The notes: generated from the letters alone by a model not told the origin. A stretch of 50,537 nt of DNA from Sphaerobacter sp. (GCF_019683595.1 NZ_JADGHZ010000005.1:1-50537), one strand, 5' to 3'. Positions 34,966 through 45,559 are shown, counted from the first letter of the stretch. A program made the numbers and translations.

Positions 34966-37422
34966 ATGAAGGTTCCCGTCCGTTGGCTGAAGGAGTTGGT
35001 GCCGAACGACTTGCCGCCGGCTGAGATCGCGCAGCGCCTCACCATGGCCGGCCTCGAAGCCGAGGGGATCAGCGAAATCGGCGCCACCTGGGACCGCGTC
35101 TACGTCGGCGTCGTGGAGCGGGTGGAGCCGCACCCGAATGCCGACCGCCTGGTGCTGGCGACGGTCAATGCCGGCGAGCACCACCTGACGGTCGTCACCG
35201 GCGCACCCAACATCCGCGAGGGTCAGAAGGTTCCCCTGGCGCTGACCGGCGCCCGCCTGATCGACGGCTACTCCGACGAGTTCCGGATGATCACGCTCAA
35301 GCCGAGCACCATCCGCGGCGTCCGCTCCGAGGGCATGGTCTGCTCGGAGAAGGAGCTGGGACTCTCGGACGAGCACGAGGGCATCCTGGTTCTCGATCCC
35401 GACGCCCCGGTCGGCGTACCACTCCGGGACTACCTGGGCGAGTCGGTCATTGAGTTCGAAATCACGCCGAACCTGGTGCACGCCTTCTCCATGGTCGGGA
35501 TCGCTCGGGAGTTGGGAGCGTTGATCGACGCCCCGGTGCTCCTGCCGGAGCTGGCAGATCTTGAGGCCGTGCCGCGCGACCCAGGCCTGGTCACGGTGGA
35601 GGCGCCGGACCTTTGCCCGCGCTACGTCGGTGTCGTGATCGAGAACGTCCGGGTCGAGCCGTCGCCCGAGTGGCTGCAGCGACGACTGGCATCCGCGGGC
35701 GTCCGCCCGATCTCGAACATCGTCGACATCACCAACTACGTCATGCTGGAGTGGGGTCAGCCGCTCCACGCTTTCGACCGGCGTTTCCTCCACGAGGGCC
35801 GCATCGTCGTGCGCCGGGCGCGCCCGGGCGAGCGGATTGAGACGCTCGACCACGTCGATCGCGAGTTGACGCCCGACATGCTGGTGATCGCCGACGCCGA
35901 CCGGGCCGTGGCCATCGCCGGGGTGATGGGCGGCCTCGACTCCGAGATCCGCGATGACACCACGACCATCCTGCTGGAGGCGGCCAACTTCAACATGCTC
36001 AACATCCGGCACACCGCGCGGGCCCAGCGGCTGCGGACAGAGGCCTCGTCCCGCTTCGAGCGCGGCCTGGACCCGAATCTGGTCTGGACCGCCACCCAGC
36101 GCGCGGTGGCGCTCATCCTCCAGCTCAACCCCGAGGCCCGCGTCACCGTTCTGGCCGACGCTTACGCCGAGCCACGCTACCCGAAGACCGTCGTCATGCC
36201 GCGCGCCGAGATCCCGCGCCTGCTGGGGATCGACTACCCCGACGAGGTGGTCCTCGACGTGCTGAGCCGGTTGGAGCTCCAGCCGGAGATCCGCGACGTC
36301 GATGGCGTCCGCTCCGTCGTCGTGCAGGTGCCGACCTACCGGAGCGACATCAACATCCCAGCCGATGTGGTTGAGGAGGTCGCACGCATCGTCGGCTACG
36401 AGTCGCTGCCGGAGACCCTCCCCTGGGGCCAGACGCCGCACGTCACGCGCGACCCGATGCGGCGACTGATCGCCGACACGCAGGATCTGCTGGTCGCTGC
36501 CGGCATGACCGAGATCATCACCTACCCGATGGTGAGCGACGACGACTTGCGGGCACTCGCCCCGGGTGCCGAGGCCGCGCCTGACCGCTACGGCTTCTTC
36601 GCGCGGCCGGAGCTCGATCTGGTAACGGCGCGCAACCCGCTGCGCTCCGAGTGGACCATGATGCGGCCGACGCTGTTGCCGGCCTGGCTCAAGAACGTGG
36701 CCGAGAACCTGAAGCACTCGCCCGGCGTCGCCGTCTTCGAAACCGGGCGGGTCTATCTGCCGCGCGGGGTCGACGAGTTGCCCGACGAGCGCCCCACCCT
36801 CTGCCTCGGCTTCGCCGGGGAGCGCCACGCGGCGGACCTCTACCATCGGGCCCGGCCGGTGGACTACTTCGACGTCAAGGGCGTCGTCGATGCGCTCCTC
36901 CCCCGCCTTGGCGCGGTCGACATCGTCGTGCGGCCGATCACGCACCCCAGCCTGCACCCCGGCCGCGCGGCCGAGATCACGGTCAAACGCCAGCCGGTCG
37001 GCATCATGGGCGAGGTCCATCCGGTGGTGGCGGAGCAGTTCGGCATCCCGGCGGGCCAGCGCGTCGCGGTGGCGGAGATCGACCTGAAGGCGCTCTTCAA
37101 CACCGGCCTGAGCGACGTGGAGCTGCGCCCCGTGTCGCGCTATCAGCCGGTGGAGCAGGACTTCGCGGTGGTAGTCGATGAGGCCGTCCCAGCCGACGCG
37201 GTGGAAGCGGCGCTCCGTGCCGGCGCCGGCCCGTTGGCGACATCCGTGCGCCTGTTCGACATCTACCGCGGCCCGGCGATCGATGCGGGCAAGAAGAGCC
37301 TCGCCTACCGGGTGACTCTGTCGGCCCCGGACCGGGAGCTCTCGGAGAACGAGATCCAGCGCATCCGCGGCCGCATCGAGCGCCAGCTCGCGCGCCAGGT
37401 GTCCGGCACCCTCCGGGGTTAG
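34966..37422 (+). CDS. pheT: Phenylalanyl-tRNA synthetase beta subunit
   Basis: The 818-residue protein has the full bacterial PheT layout: N-terminal MKVPVRWLKELV, an EMAP-type tRNA-binding domain (about 40-150), the B3/B4 editing region, B5 domain, the catalytic-like core (about 480-700) and a C-terminal FDX-ACB anticodon-binding domain (about 725-818, RYQPVEQDFAVVVDE ... LAYRVTLSAPDRELSENEI). It lies 30 bp after pheS and is controlled by the same T-box. A large antisense open frame over it is a codon-bias shadow. Confidence 0.97.
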   Translation: MKVPVRWLKELVPNDLPPAEIAQRLTMAGLEAEGISEIGATWDRVYVGVVERVEPHPNADRLVLATVNAGEHHLTVVTGAPNIREGQKVPLALTGARLIDGYSDEFRMITLKPSTIRGVRSEGMVCSEKELGLSDEHEGILVLDPDAPVGVPLRDYLGESVIEFEITPNLVHAFSMVGIARELGALIDAPVLLPELADLEAVPRDPGLVTVEAPDLCPRYVGVVIENVRVEPSPEWLQRRLASAGVRPISNIVDITNYVMLEWGQPLHAFDRRFLHEGRIVVRRARPGERIETLDHVDRELTPDMLVIADADRAVAIAGVMGGLDSEIRDDTTTILLEAANFNMLNIRHTARAQRLRTEASSRFERGLDPNLVWTATQRAVALILQLNPEARVTVLADAYAEPRYPKTVVMPRAEIPRLLGIDYPDEVVLDVLSRLELQPEIRDVDGVRSVVVQVPTYRSDINIPADVVEEVARIVGYESLPETLPWGQTPHVTRDPMRRLIADTQDLLVAAGMTEIITYPMVSDDDLRALAPGAEAAPDRYGFFARPELDLVTARNPLRSEWTMMRPTLLPAWLKNVAENLKHSPGVAVFETGRVYLPRGVDELPDERPTLCLGFAGERHAADLYHRARPVDYFDVKGVVDALLPRLGAVDIVVRPITHPSLHPGRAAEITVKRQPVGIMGEVHPVVAEQFGIPAGQRVAVAEIDLKALFNTGLSDVELRPVSRYQPVEQDFAVVVDEAVPADAVEAALRAGAGPLATSVRLFDIYRGPAIDAGKKSLAYRVTLSAPDRELSENEIQRIRGRIERQLARQVSGTLRG

Positions 37423-37437
37423 CGACGCAGGCTTACC

Positions 37438-37465
37438 GGCCGGAGCCGGGATCCCGGCTCCGGCC
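37438..37465. terminator. Hairpin after pheT
   Basis: A perfect 28-nt palindrome (GGCCGGAGCCGGGA and its complement) between the convergent pheT and LiaI-like genes. No U-tract is evident. Confidence 0.5.
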
Positions 37466-37503
37466 CCCTCAATACCCCAGGAGCGAGGGTGTCGTGCCCG
37501 TCC

Positions 37504-37683
37504 CTACCGCTCGGACCTGCCGCCAAACAGCACCGCCAGCCCCAGGCCGATCAGCAGGATCGGCCAGACGTAGACGACCCGGAAGTCGATCGTGCCCAGG
37601 CGGTCGAGCAGGAACAGCCCGCCCAACACGATAAAGACGAGGCCGCTGATCACCGCGCCTCGGTCCACACCCTGCTCCATCAT
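37504..37683 (-). CDS. Small LiaI/LiaF-TM-like membrane protein (59 aa)
   Basis: This short gene encodes two hydrophobic helices (about 10-26 and 36-54) around DRLGTIDFRVVYVWP. The pattern (GxxFIxLGxLFLLDRLG ... WPILLIGLGLAVL) is that of the LiaI-LiaF-like transmembrane region (DUF5668), also found at the N-terminus of the next gene upstream. The ATG at 37683 overlaps that gene's stop codon (ATGA) and has GAGGTG at 6 nt. It is the third gene of the PspC-containing operon. Function: probably envelope-stress sensing or modulation with its neighbours (inference). Confidence 0.8.
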   Translation of the reverse strand: MMEQGVDRGAVISGLVFIVLGGLFLLDRLGTIDFRVVYVWPILLIGLGLAVLFGGRSER

Positions 37684-38312
37684 CGGCTCACCTCGATGTT
37701 CCCGACACCGACGCTCAGATCGAGCAGCAGGCGCCGCGACGCGGCGTCATACCCATCCGACACATAGGTTTCCTCGACATCTGCACCCGAGTAGCGTCGC
37801 TCAAAGACGTCGGCGTTGCCCGCGCCGATCTGGATGTCGGCCCGCACCGCCACATCGTCCGGAACCCGCAGGACAAGCTCCCCGATCCCCACGCTGGCCA
37901 CGATGCGTGTCTCGCCAGCCTCGAAGTTCACCTGGCGCAGGTCGATCGTCTGCTTCCCGACCGTCAACGAGTACTCGCTGCTCAGGTCGGCCGCGGTCGT
38001 CGGGGTCACGGTGCGGTCGCCGACACCGCCGCTGAAGCTGATCGGGGTGATGGAGGTCAGCACCAGCGCCAGCGTCAGAACGACGCCGAGGAAGACCAAT
38101 CCGCCGTGGTCCCGGCCGCGGGCCGTCACTACCAGCGCCGCGCCGACGAGGATCAGCGCCGAGGGCAGCAGCAGATCCCAGCCGAGGTCGAACACACCGA
38201 TCGACCGGAGCAACCAGACCAGGCCGGCCACTACGAGGAGCAATCCGAGGGCAATCTGAGCCGCGGAGGGGCCGCCGCCCCCGTAGCGGCGCTCGCGCAT
38301 TTCGACCGTCAT
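37680..38312 (-). CDS. LiaF-like membrane protein
   Basis: The 210-residue protein has about three N-terminal transmembrane helices (from IALGLLLVVAGLVWLLRSIG to LVFLGVVLTLALVLTSI) and a C-terminal beta-helical domain (about 105-210) with repeated strands (ETRIVASVGIGELVLRVPDD, ADIQIGAGNADVFER, RLLLDLSVGVGNIEV), as in LiaF/DUF4097-type proteins. In Firmicutes LiaF restrains the LiaRS envelope-stress system; no such two-component genes are nearby. It overlaps both neighbours by 4 bp and so is part of a tightly coupled operon. Confidence 0.82.
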   Translation of the reverse strand: MTVEMRERRYGGGGPSAAQIALGLLLVVAGLVWLLRSIGVFDLGWDLLLPSALILVGAALVVTARGRDHGGLVFLGVVLTLALVLTSITPISFSGGVGDRTVTPTTAADLSSEYSLTVGKQTIDLRQVNFEAGETRIVASVGIGELVLRVPDDVAVRADIQIGAGNADVFERRYSGADVEETYVSDGYDAASRRLLLDLSVGVGNIEVSR

Positions 38313-38767
38313 CGCTGCATCCCCCGGAAGATCACCGCTGCGCCGATAGCGATCAGCACGAGCGCCCAGACCACCGTTGAGTCGAACCAGGGAAGAATCC
38401 GCTCGAACAGGATGATGGCGCCGAGCGCGACCAGGACGCCGCCCACGATCAGGCGCGCCGTGTCGGCGTTCGCGGACGGCGCCGCCCTTAGCGGTTCATC
38501 GGCATCCGCCTCCGGGATCACGATCCACGACACGAAGTACAGCAGGATGCCGGCGCCGCCGGCGAACACCAGCGCCACAAAGGCAAGGCGGAGCAAGATG
38601 GGATCGATCCCGAGGTAGTGGCCCAGGCCGCCACAGACCCCGGCGACAACGCGGTCGGTCCGGCTGCGACGCAGCAGCCGTTGCTGACCCGACCCGAGCG
38701 CGTCCGATGCACCTGGGACGTACGCGCCACGTTCCTCTCCGGGTTCATCTCGATGCTGCGCTGTCAT
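38309..38767 (-). CDS. PspC-domain membrane protein
   Basis: This 152-residue protein has a PspC domain (about 30-90: RLLRRSRTDRVVAGVCGGLGHYLGIDPILLRLAFV, then LLYFVSWIVIPE) followed by two further helices (about 105-150) of LiaI-LiaF-TM type. PspC proteins bind the membrane and take part in phage-shock-like envelope stress responses. The ATG at 38767 follows AGAGGAG. It is the first gene of a three-gene operon with LiaF- and LiaI-like proteins, in which every junction is an ATGA overlap. Confidence 0.88.
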   Translation of the reverse strand: MTAQHRDEPGEERGAYVPGASDALGSGQQRLLRRSRTDRVVAGVCGGLGHYLGIDPILLRLAFVALVFAGGAGILLYFVSWIVIPEADADEPLRAAPSANADTARLIVGGVLVALGAIILFERILPWFDSTVVWALVLIAIGAAVIFRGMQR

Positions 38768-38982
38768 GGCAACTCCTCTCGCGGCAATCGAGCCTCAATG
38801 GGACGGTATATGACGCTGCATCGCAAGCGCATCGATTGATCCCGCGCAGTACAACACTCACGTCACAATCGTTCTGCGCTCCGCAGCCACCGCATCCCTC
38901 ATTCCGAGATTCGCCCATTCGGGACGAAGGAACGCCGCTCTCCTGGACAGGGAGCGACCCGTCCGACCGGCCCAGGCCTGTG

Positions 38983-38991
38983 TGATAGACT
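38983..38991 (+). promoter_or_regulatory. Extended -10 promoter of the his operon
   Basis: TGA followed by TAGACT, about 70 bp before the first his gene. There is no good -35. Confidence 0.4.
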
Positions 38992-39061
38992 CGACCAGCG
39001 GAATTCCCGCGGCTTCCCGCGGCCGGAATGTCGCGCCCGGCCGCGCTGCCGCGCCGAGCGA

Positions 39062-40564
39062 GTGAGGCAGCAGCCATTGAACGACCAACGACCCTCTCCC
39101 CGCGCCAGCCGCGCCGCGATCGAGCGCCTGCGCGGTATGGTCGACGTCGATCCCAGCCGGTACCAGGCCCGTCGCGTGGCGCTGGAACGCATCCTCGAGA
39201 CGTTCGACCGCCACGGCTACCGCCCGATCGAGACGCCGGTCGTTGAGCCGACCGAGCTTTTCCTCCGGAAGTCCGGCGGCGAGCGGGTCGCGCAGATGTA
39301 CGCGTTCCACTACCGCGACCGGGAGATCGCCCTACGCCCGGAGCACACCGCCTCCGTGCTCCGCATGTACGCCGACAGCATGCAGAGGGAGCCGCTGCCG
39401 CTTCGCCTGAGCTACGCCGGGCCGGTCTTCCGCTACGAAAAGCCGCAGGCGGGACGAACCCGCCAGTTCACCGAGGTGGGCTGCGAGCTGCTGGGCGCGG
39501 AGGGGCCCGTCGCCGACGCCGAGGTCATTCACCTGGCGCTGGAAGGGCTCCGGGCCGCCGGAGTCGAGGGCCGCCTGGTCCTGGGACACATCGGCATCGT
39601 GCTCGACTTCCTCAACCGCCTGCCGCTGCGGCAGCGTGCCCGCGACTGGCTCGTCTGGAGCATGGAGCGGCTGCGCAAGGGCCAGGAGGTCGATTTGGAG
39701 GCTGCGCTGGCGGGCCTGGTGGCGGGCGACCCCCTCGCCAGCATCTTCACCGAGATGAGCGACACCCTGCACGACATCCCGCCGGACCGGCTCGAGGGTT
39801 GGATCCTGGCGGTGCTCCGGGAGGTCGGTGTCCAGGTGCAGGGCGGCACCCGCACGCCGGAGGAGATCGTCGCCGGGTTGATCGCCAAGATGAACCGGCA
39901 GAGCGACGCCGCCGACGTGCGCCGAGCCTTCGACTTCGTGCGCGAGCTGGCCGCGATTCAAGGCCCGCCGGGCGAAGTCCTCCCTGCGGTGCGCGCCCTC
40001 ACCCGGCGGCACGGGCTGCACGACGAGCCGATCGCACGTCTGGAAGAAGTCCTCGACCTGCTCGCCGCCTACGGGCACGCCGTCGATACCATTGAGCTGA
40101 GCCTCGGCCTCGGCCGGGGGCTCCACTACTACACCGGCATGCTGTTCGAGATCTATGCGCCGGATCGCCCGGGGCTCCAGCTCTGCGGCGGCGGGCGCTA
40201 CGACGACCTGGCGCAGATGCTCGGGACGCGCCAACCGCTCCCGGCCTGCGGCTTCTCGTACGGCCTGGAACGGGTCGTCGAGGTGGCCGGGATCACCGCC
40301 GAGCCCCCTGCTCCCGAGGTTCTGGTGGTCCCCAGCAGCAGCGCCGCCAGCGCCGCCGCGATCCGGGTGAGCGAGCGGCTCCGCGCGGAGGGGCGGCGGG
40401 TCGAGATCGACGTCCGCGGCCGGTCGGTGCACGCCAGTCGCAAGTATGCGCTGCGGCGGGGTATCGCGGAGGTGATGGTGGTCGACGAGACCGGCGGCGT
40501 GACCGTCGAGCCGGCGTCCCGGCACGAGGGTACGGTCGCGGCGACGGAGGGGGACGATGACTGA
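39062..40564 (+). CDS. HisRS-like protein at the head of the his operon (HisZ or HisS)
   Basis: The protein has 500 residues. It has the class II histidyl core: motif 2 FRYEKPQAGRTRQFTEVGCELLG, the histidine-binding RGLHYYTGMLFE (R352), CGGGRYDDL and motif 3 GFSYGLERVV. It also has a C-terminal anticodon-binding-like domain (about 415-490, EVLVVPSSSAASAAAIRVSERL). HisZ, the regulatory partner of short HisG, normally lacks that domain and often loses the catalytic Arg; here both are kept. Its operon position with hisG and hisD argues for HisZ, and its motifs argue for a functional HisRS. GTG 39062 is used; TTG 39077 is an alternative. The hisG start overlaps its 3' end by 8 bp. Confidence 0.85.
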   Translation: MRQQPLNDQRPSPRASRAAIERLRGMVDVDPSRYQARRVALERILETFDRHGYRPIETPVVEPTELFLRKSGGERVAQMYAFHYRDREIALRPEHTASVLRMYADSMQREPLPLRLSYAGPVFRYEKPQAGRTRQFTEVGCELLGAEGPVADAEVIHLALEGLRAAGVEGRLVLGHIGIVLDFLNRLPLRQRARDWLVWSMERLRKGQEVDLEAALAGLVAGDPLASIFTEMSDTLHDIPPDRLEGWILAVLREVGVQVQGGTRTPEEIVAGLIAKMNRQSDAADVRRAFDFVRELAAIQGPPGEVLPAVRALTRRHGLHDEPIARLEEVLDLLAAYGHAVDTIELSLGLGRGLHYYTGMLFEIYAPDRPGLQLCGGGRYDDLAQMLGTRQPLPACGFSYGLERVVEVAGITAEPPAPEVLVVPSSSAASAAAIRVSERLRAEGRRVEIDVRGRSVHASRKYALRRGIAEVMVVDETGGVTVEPASRHEGTVAATEGDDD

Positions 40565-41578
40565 GCCGCTGCGACTCGCCCTCAGCTCCAAGGGCGCCTA
40601 CGAGGGCGCTACCATGCAGTTCCTGGAGCGCGCCGGACTTTCCGTGTGGCGGCCGAACCCGCGGCAGTACGTCGGGCGCATCAGCGGGCTGCCGAACGTC
40701 GAGGTGCTGTTCCAGCGCACGGAGGATATCGTCCACAAGGTCGTCGACGGAAGCGCCGACCTCGGCATCACCGGCTACGACCTGGTGGCCGAGCACGGCG
40801 GCGACGCGCCCAACCTGCACGTCGTGATCGAGGATTTGGGTTTCCGCCGCTGTGAGCTGGTCCTGGCCGTGCCCGAGGGGTGGCTCGACATTACGACCGT
40901 CGCCGACCTGGCCGACCTCTCGGTCGACCTGCGCCGCACCGGTCGCACCCTGCGCGTGGCGACCAAGTTCCCGAACCTGACGCGCGACTTCCTCTACCGC
41001 CACGGGGTCAACTACTTCTCGCTGGTCGACGCCCACGGCGCGCTCGAAGCCGCCCCGACCCTGGGCTACGCCGACATCATCGCCGACCTGAGCGAAACCG
41101 GGGTGACCCTGCGCGACAACCGCCTCCGCGTGCTCGACGGCGGGGTGATCCTGCGTGCCCAGGCCTGCCTGATCGCCTCGCGGCGGACGCTGCGGGACCA
41201 GCCGGACAAGCTCGAAGCGGCACGCACGATCATCGAGTTGTGCGAGGCGCGGCTTCGAACGCGCCAGTTCCGCCTCATCACTGCCAACGTGCAGGGGGAG
41301 TCGGCCGAGGCGGTGGCCCGGCACGTCATCAGCCAGATGGAGACGGCGGGCGAGCAGGGGCCGACCATCGCCGACATCTACCCCAAGCACGGCACCGTCG
41401 ACGGCGGCCCGCGCTGGTTCGGCGTCACGATCATCGTGCCCGCGCACCTGCTGCTGCCCGCGGTTGACCACCTGCGCCGCGCGGGCAGCAGCGGTATCAC
41501 CGTTACGTCGCCGGACTACGTCTTCGACGCCTGCTCGCCGGCCTACGAGCGTTTGCTGCGTTCCCTGGAGGAGTGTCG

Positions 41579-41582
<4 letters not shown>
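40557..41582 (+). CDS. hisG: ATP phosphoribosyltransferase (HisG), long form
   Basis: HisG joins ATP and PRPP in the first, feedback-controlled step of histidine synthesis. The 341-residue protein has a periplasmic-binding-like catalytic core (RLALSSKGAYEGATMQFLERAGL, GSADLGITGYDLV, and the PRPP loop EAAPTLGYADIIADLSETG) and about 100 further residues (about 240-335, IIVPAHLLLPAVDHLRRAGSSGITVT) matching the ACT-like regulatory domain of long-form HisG. Long forms are homo-hexamers that do not need HisZ, which makes the HisRS-like gene upstream unexpected. It overlaps both neighbours, so translation is coupled. Confidence 0.93.
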
Positions 41583-42922
<1,340 letters not shown>

Positions 42923-42940
42923 CGGGGATGTGGCGGCGCG

Positions 42941-43591
42941 CTACTGCGCCCCCCGCACTGTCCCATCCTCCTCGTCCGATCCGGACAGCGCCCGCTCGGT
43001 GCCGATGCCGCGCAGCAGCACATCGACCAGCAGTTCGTCCTCGCCCGGCTTTGGCTGCCGCCGAATATGCCCACGCTGGCCGAGGCCCATGACCATGCCG
43101 ACGAACATCGCGGTAACCGGCTCCACGTCCATCGGCCGCATCTCTCCGGCCGCGATCGCGCGCCGGAACAGTCCGTCGAGTGCCGCCTCCGGCGTCGGAT
43201 GCTCGGTGAAGATCTCCTGTTCGACCTCCGGCGGCAGGTGGCGGTGCACATCCTCAAGCAGGGACATGGAGACGGTCGTCACCGACTCGCGCACGAAGCG
43301 GGCAATGGCCTCGAGGGTCGCACGGAGCGGCTGACCGCTCTCAGCGATCGCGATGATCCCGGCCCAGAAGTCGTTGATCGCCCGGCGCACCACCTCCGCG
43401 AACAGCTCCTCCTTGCTGCGGAAGTGGTAATAGAGGGCGGCCTTGGTGATGCCCATTGCATCCGCGATCTCCTGCATCGAGACATCGGCATAGCCCCGAG
43501 CAGCGAATCGTTCCGCCGCCACCTCCAGGATGCGCTCCCGGGTCTCGCCACGCGCCGGCGGCACCGGCGCGTGTGGTGCACCACTTGACAC
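42941..43591 (-). CDS. TetR family transcriptional repressor
   Basis: The 216-residue protein has a TetR N-terminal helix-turn-helix (about 16-62: ETRERILEVAAERFAARGYADVSMQ..., EIADAMGITKAALYYHFRSKEEL) and an all-helical ligand domain. The GTG start at 43591 has GGAGGAGA upstream. It is divergent from a DrrAB-type exporter, with two palindromic operators in between, so it most likely represses itself and the exporter until a drug or lipid ligand binds. Confidence 0.93.
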   Translation of the reverse strand: MSSGAPHAPVPPARGETRERILEVAAERFAARGYADVSMQEIADAMGITKAALYYHFRSKEELFAEVVRRAINDFWAGIIAIAESGQPLRATLEAIARFVRESVTTVSMSLLEDVHRHLPPEVEQEIFTEHPTPEAALDGLFRRAIAAGEMRPMDVEPVTAMFVGMVMGLGQRGHIRRQPKPGEDELLVDVLLRGIGTERALSGSDEEDGTVRGAQ

Positions 43592-43610
43592 AGGGTCTCC
43601 TCCGTGCTAA

Positions 43611-43652
43611 CTTACCGACCGGTTGGTAAGTACTTACCGTCCGGTCAGTAGG
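43611..43652. promoter_or_regulatory. Double TetR operator
   Basis: Two tandem 20-bp palindromes with a 2-bp gap: CTTACCGACCGGTTGGTAAG (43611-43630, nearly perfect) and CTTACCGTCCGGTCAGTAGG (43633-43652, less perfect). They lie between tetR and the exporter, one helical-turn register apart (22 bp centre to centre). Confidence 0.85.
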
Positions 43653-43703
43653 ATTGTAGCACGCCCGCCCCCGCGGGTCGATCTGTGACAGGAGACACCG
43701 CCT

Positions 43704-44684
43704 ATGGGTGCACACTCGCCAGCAATCCTCGCCCGCGGCGTCGTCAAGCGCTTCGGCACCACCCAGGCCCTCGCCGGACTGGATTTGACTGCTGAGCCGG
43801 GTACGATCCTCGGTGTCCTCGGTCCGAACGGCGCCGGAAAGACGACCGCCGTCCGCATCCTGACCACCCTGCTCCGGCCGGATGCCGGTCGCGTCGAAGT
43901 AGCCGGGTTCGACGTCGTGCGGCAGCCGGACCAGGTCCGGACCCGCATCGGCCTGGCCGGTCAGTACGCCACGGTCGATGAGCTCCTCTCCGGCCGGGAA
44001 AACCTGGTCATGGTCGGGCGGCTCTTCCACCTGCCGCGCGCGGAGGCGCGCCGGCGTGCCGACGCGCTGCTCGAACGATTCGGCCTGACCGATGTGGCCC
44101 ATCGCCCGGTCAAGACTTACTCCGGCGGCATGCGCCGGCGGCTGGACCTCGCGGCCAGTCTCGTCACCGAGCCGCAGGTCCTCTTCCTAGATGAGCCGAC
44201 CACCGGCCTCGATCCCCGCAGCCGGCTGACGCTGTGGGAGATCATCCGCGAGCAGGCGGCGCGCGGCGCCACCGTGCTGCTCACCACGCAGTACCTCGAT
44301 GAGGCCGATCAACTCGCCGACACCATCGTGGTGATCGACCACGGGCGAGTCATCGCCTCGGGGACCGCCGACGAGCTGAAGGATCAGGTCGGCGGCGACC
44401 GCCTCGACGTGACCGTTGCAGCGGAGAGCGATCTCGAGGACGCGGTCCGCGCGCTGGAGCGGCACGCCACCGGCCCCGCCCACGTCGACGTCGCGCAGCG
44501 ACAGGTGAGCGTCCCGATCCGCAACGTCCCCGGTCTGCTCGCCGCCGTGGTGCGCGACCTCGATGCTCGGAACGTGCGCCCGCTCGACTTCCGGCTGCGG
44601 CGGCCCACCCTGGATGACGTCTTCCTGGCCCTGACCAGTGCCCCGGCTGGGCCTGCCGGGGACGAGTGCGAGGAGGCCGCATGA
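43704..44684 (+). CDS. ABC transporter ATP-binding protein, DrrA/ABC-2 type
   Basis: The 326-residue ATPase has Walker A GPNGAGKTT (40-48), signature YSGGMRRRLDLA, Walker B VLFLDEPTTGLD and the switch His region LLTTQYLDEADQLAD. The extra C-terminal domain of about 95 residues (VTVAAESDLEDAVRALERH ...) with RPTLDDVFLALT is typical of the daunorubicin-resistance (DrrA) subfamily. It energises export by the permease encoded next. The stop overlaps the permease start. Expression is probably controlled by the divergent TetR. Confidence 0.94.
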   Translation: MGAHSPAILARGVVKRFGTTQALAGLDLTAEPGTILGVLGPNGAGKTTAVRILTTLLRPDAGRVEVAGFDVVRQPDQVRTRIGLAGQYATVDELLSGRENLVMVGRLFHLPRAEARRRADALLERFGLTDVAHRPVKTYSGGMRRRLDLAASLVTEPQVLFLDEPTTGLDPRSRLTLWEIIREQAARGATVLLTTQYLDEADQLADTIVVIDHGRVIASGTADELKDQVGGDRLDVTVAAESDLEDAVRALERHATGPAHVDVAQRQVSVPIRNVPGLLAAVVRDLDARNVRPLDFRLRRPTLDDVFLALTSAPAGPAGDECEEAA

Positions 44685-45493
44685 ACACCACAGCAATGAC
44701 CGTCGATCCCGTGCCGGTGTACCGCCGGTTGTACTGGGCACTCGCCGATGCCTGGGTCGTCACCCGGCGGCACCTGCTGCACATCCCGCAGCAGCACGAG
44801 CAGTGGATCTCCGCCACCGTGCAGCCCATCATCTTCGTGCTGCTCTTCCGCTACGTCTTCGGCGGTGCGATCGTGACGCCGGAAGCGTCCTACATCAACT
44901 TCCTGATGGCCGGGATCTTCGTCCAGTCGGTCGTCATGGAGGGGATGACGGGCGGCATCGGCCTCGCTCACGACCTGAAGCGCGGCATCATCGACCGCTT
45001 CCGCACTCTGCCGATGGCGCCCTCCGCGGTGCTGGCCGGTCCGATCGTCGCGGACACGCTGCGCAACCTGTTCATCATCGGGGTGATGCTCGCGCTGGGG
45101 CTCGCGGTCGGATTCCGGCCGGAGGCAAGCGCCCTCGCCTGGTGCGGGGCCATCGGCCTCCTCCTCGCCACCAGCTTCGCCGTCTCCTGGATCGGCTCCG
45201 TCGTGGCGCTGCTCGTTCGGGATCCGGAGGCGGTGCAGGTCATGGCGTTCGTGGTGATGATGCCGCTCGCCTTCGCCAGCAGCGCGTTCGTGCCGGTGGA
45301 GACGATGCCGAGCTGGCTCCAGCCGATCGTGCGTCATCAGCCGGTGACCGTCATCGTCGACGCGGTGCGGGGCCTCCTGCTCGCCCACACGACCGGCGCC
45401 GCGCCCTGGCAGGCCCTGGCCTGGTGCGCGGGCATCGTCGCCGTCTGTGCGCCGCTGTCGGTGGTGCTGTACCGCCGGCTGGCCCGCGAGTAG
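44681..45493 (+). CDS. ABC-2 type permease, DrrB-like
   Basis: The 270-residue integral membrane protein has about six helices and the ABC-2 pattern: VTRRHLLHIPQQHEQWISATVQPIIFVLLF, then YINFLMAGIFVQSVVMEGM, LAHDLKRGIIDRFRTLPMA (coupling helix) and FVPVETMPSWLQPIVRHQPVT. It forms the export path for an amphipathic substrate such as a drug or lipid. The ATG at 44681 overlaps the ATPase stop (ATGA) and has GAGGAGG. Confidence 0.92.
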   Translation: MNTTAMTVDPVPVYRRLYWALADAWVVTRRHLLHIPQQHEQWISATVQPIIFVLLFRYVFGGAIVTPEASYINFLMAGIFVQSVVMEGMTGGIGLAHDLKRGIIDRFRTLPMAPSAVLAGPIVADTLRNLFIIGVMLALGLAVGFRPEASALAWCGAIGLLLATSFAVSWIGSVVALLVRDPEAVQVMAFVVMMPLAFASSAFVPVETMPSWLQPIVRHQPVTVIVDAVRGLLLAHTTGAAPWQALAWCAGIVAVCAPLSVVLYRRLARE

Positions 45494-45501
45494 TGGGCCA
45501 T

Positions 45502-45541
45502 GCGCCGGTCTGGCTGGCCCGGCGGTCGGCCAGCCCGGCGC
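45502..45541. terminator. Hairpin between convergent permease and ruvA genes
   Basis: Outer arms GCGCCGG/CCGGCGC and inner arms GGCTGGCC/GGCCAGCC form a long imperfect stem. No U-tract is seen. Confidence 0.5.
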
Positions 45542-45559
45542 CTTCCCGGATCACTCCCC

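Noticed and set aside
33742-37020. Minus-strand open frame of 1092 codons opposite pheST
   Set aside because: It is a shadow of third-position GC bias: it lies wholly antisense to two unmistakable synthetase genes, spans their junction, lacks a ribosome site and has no recognisable domain.
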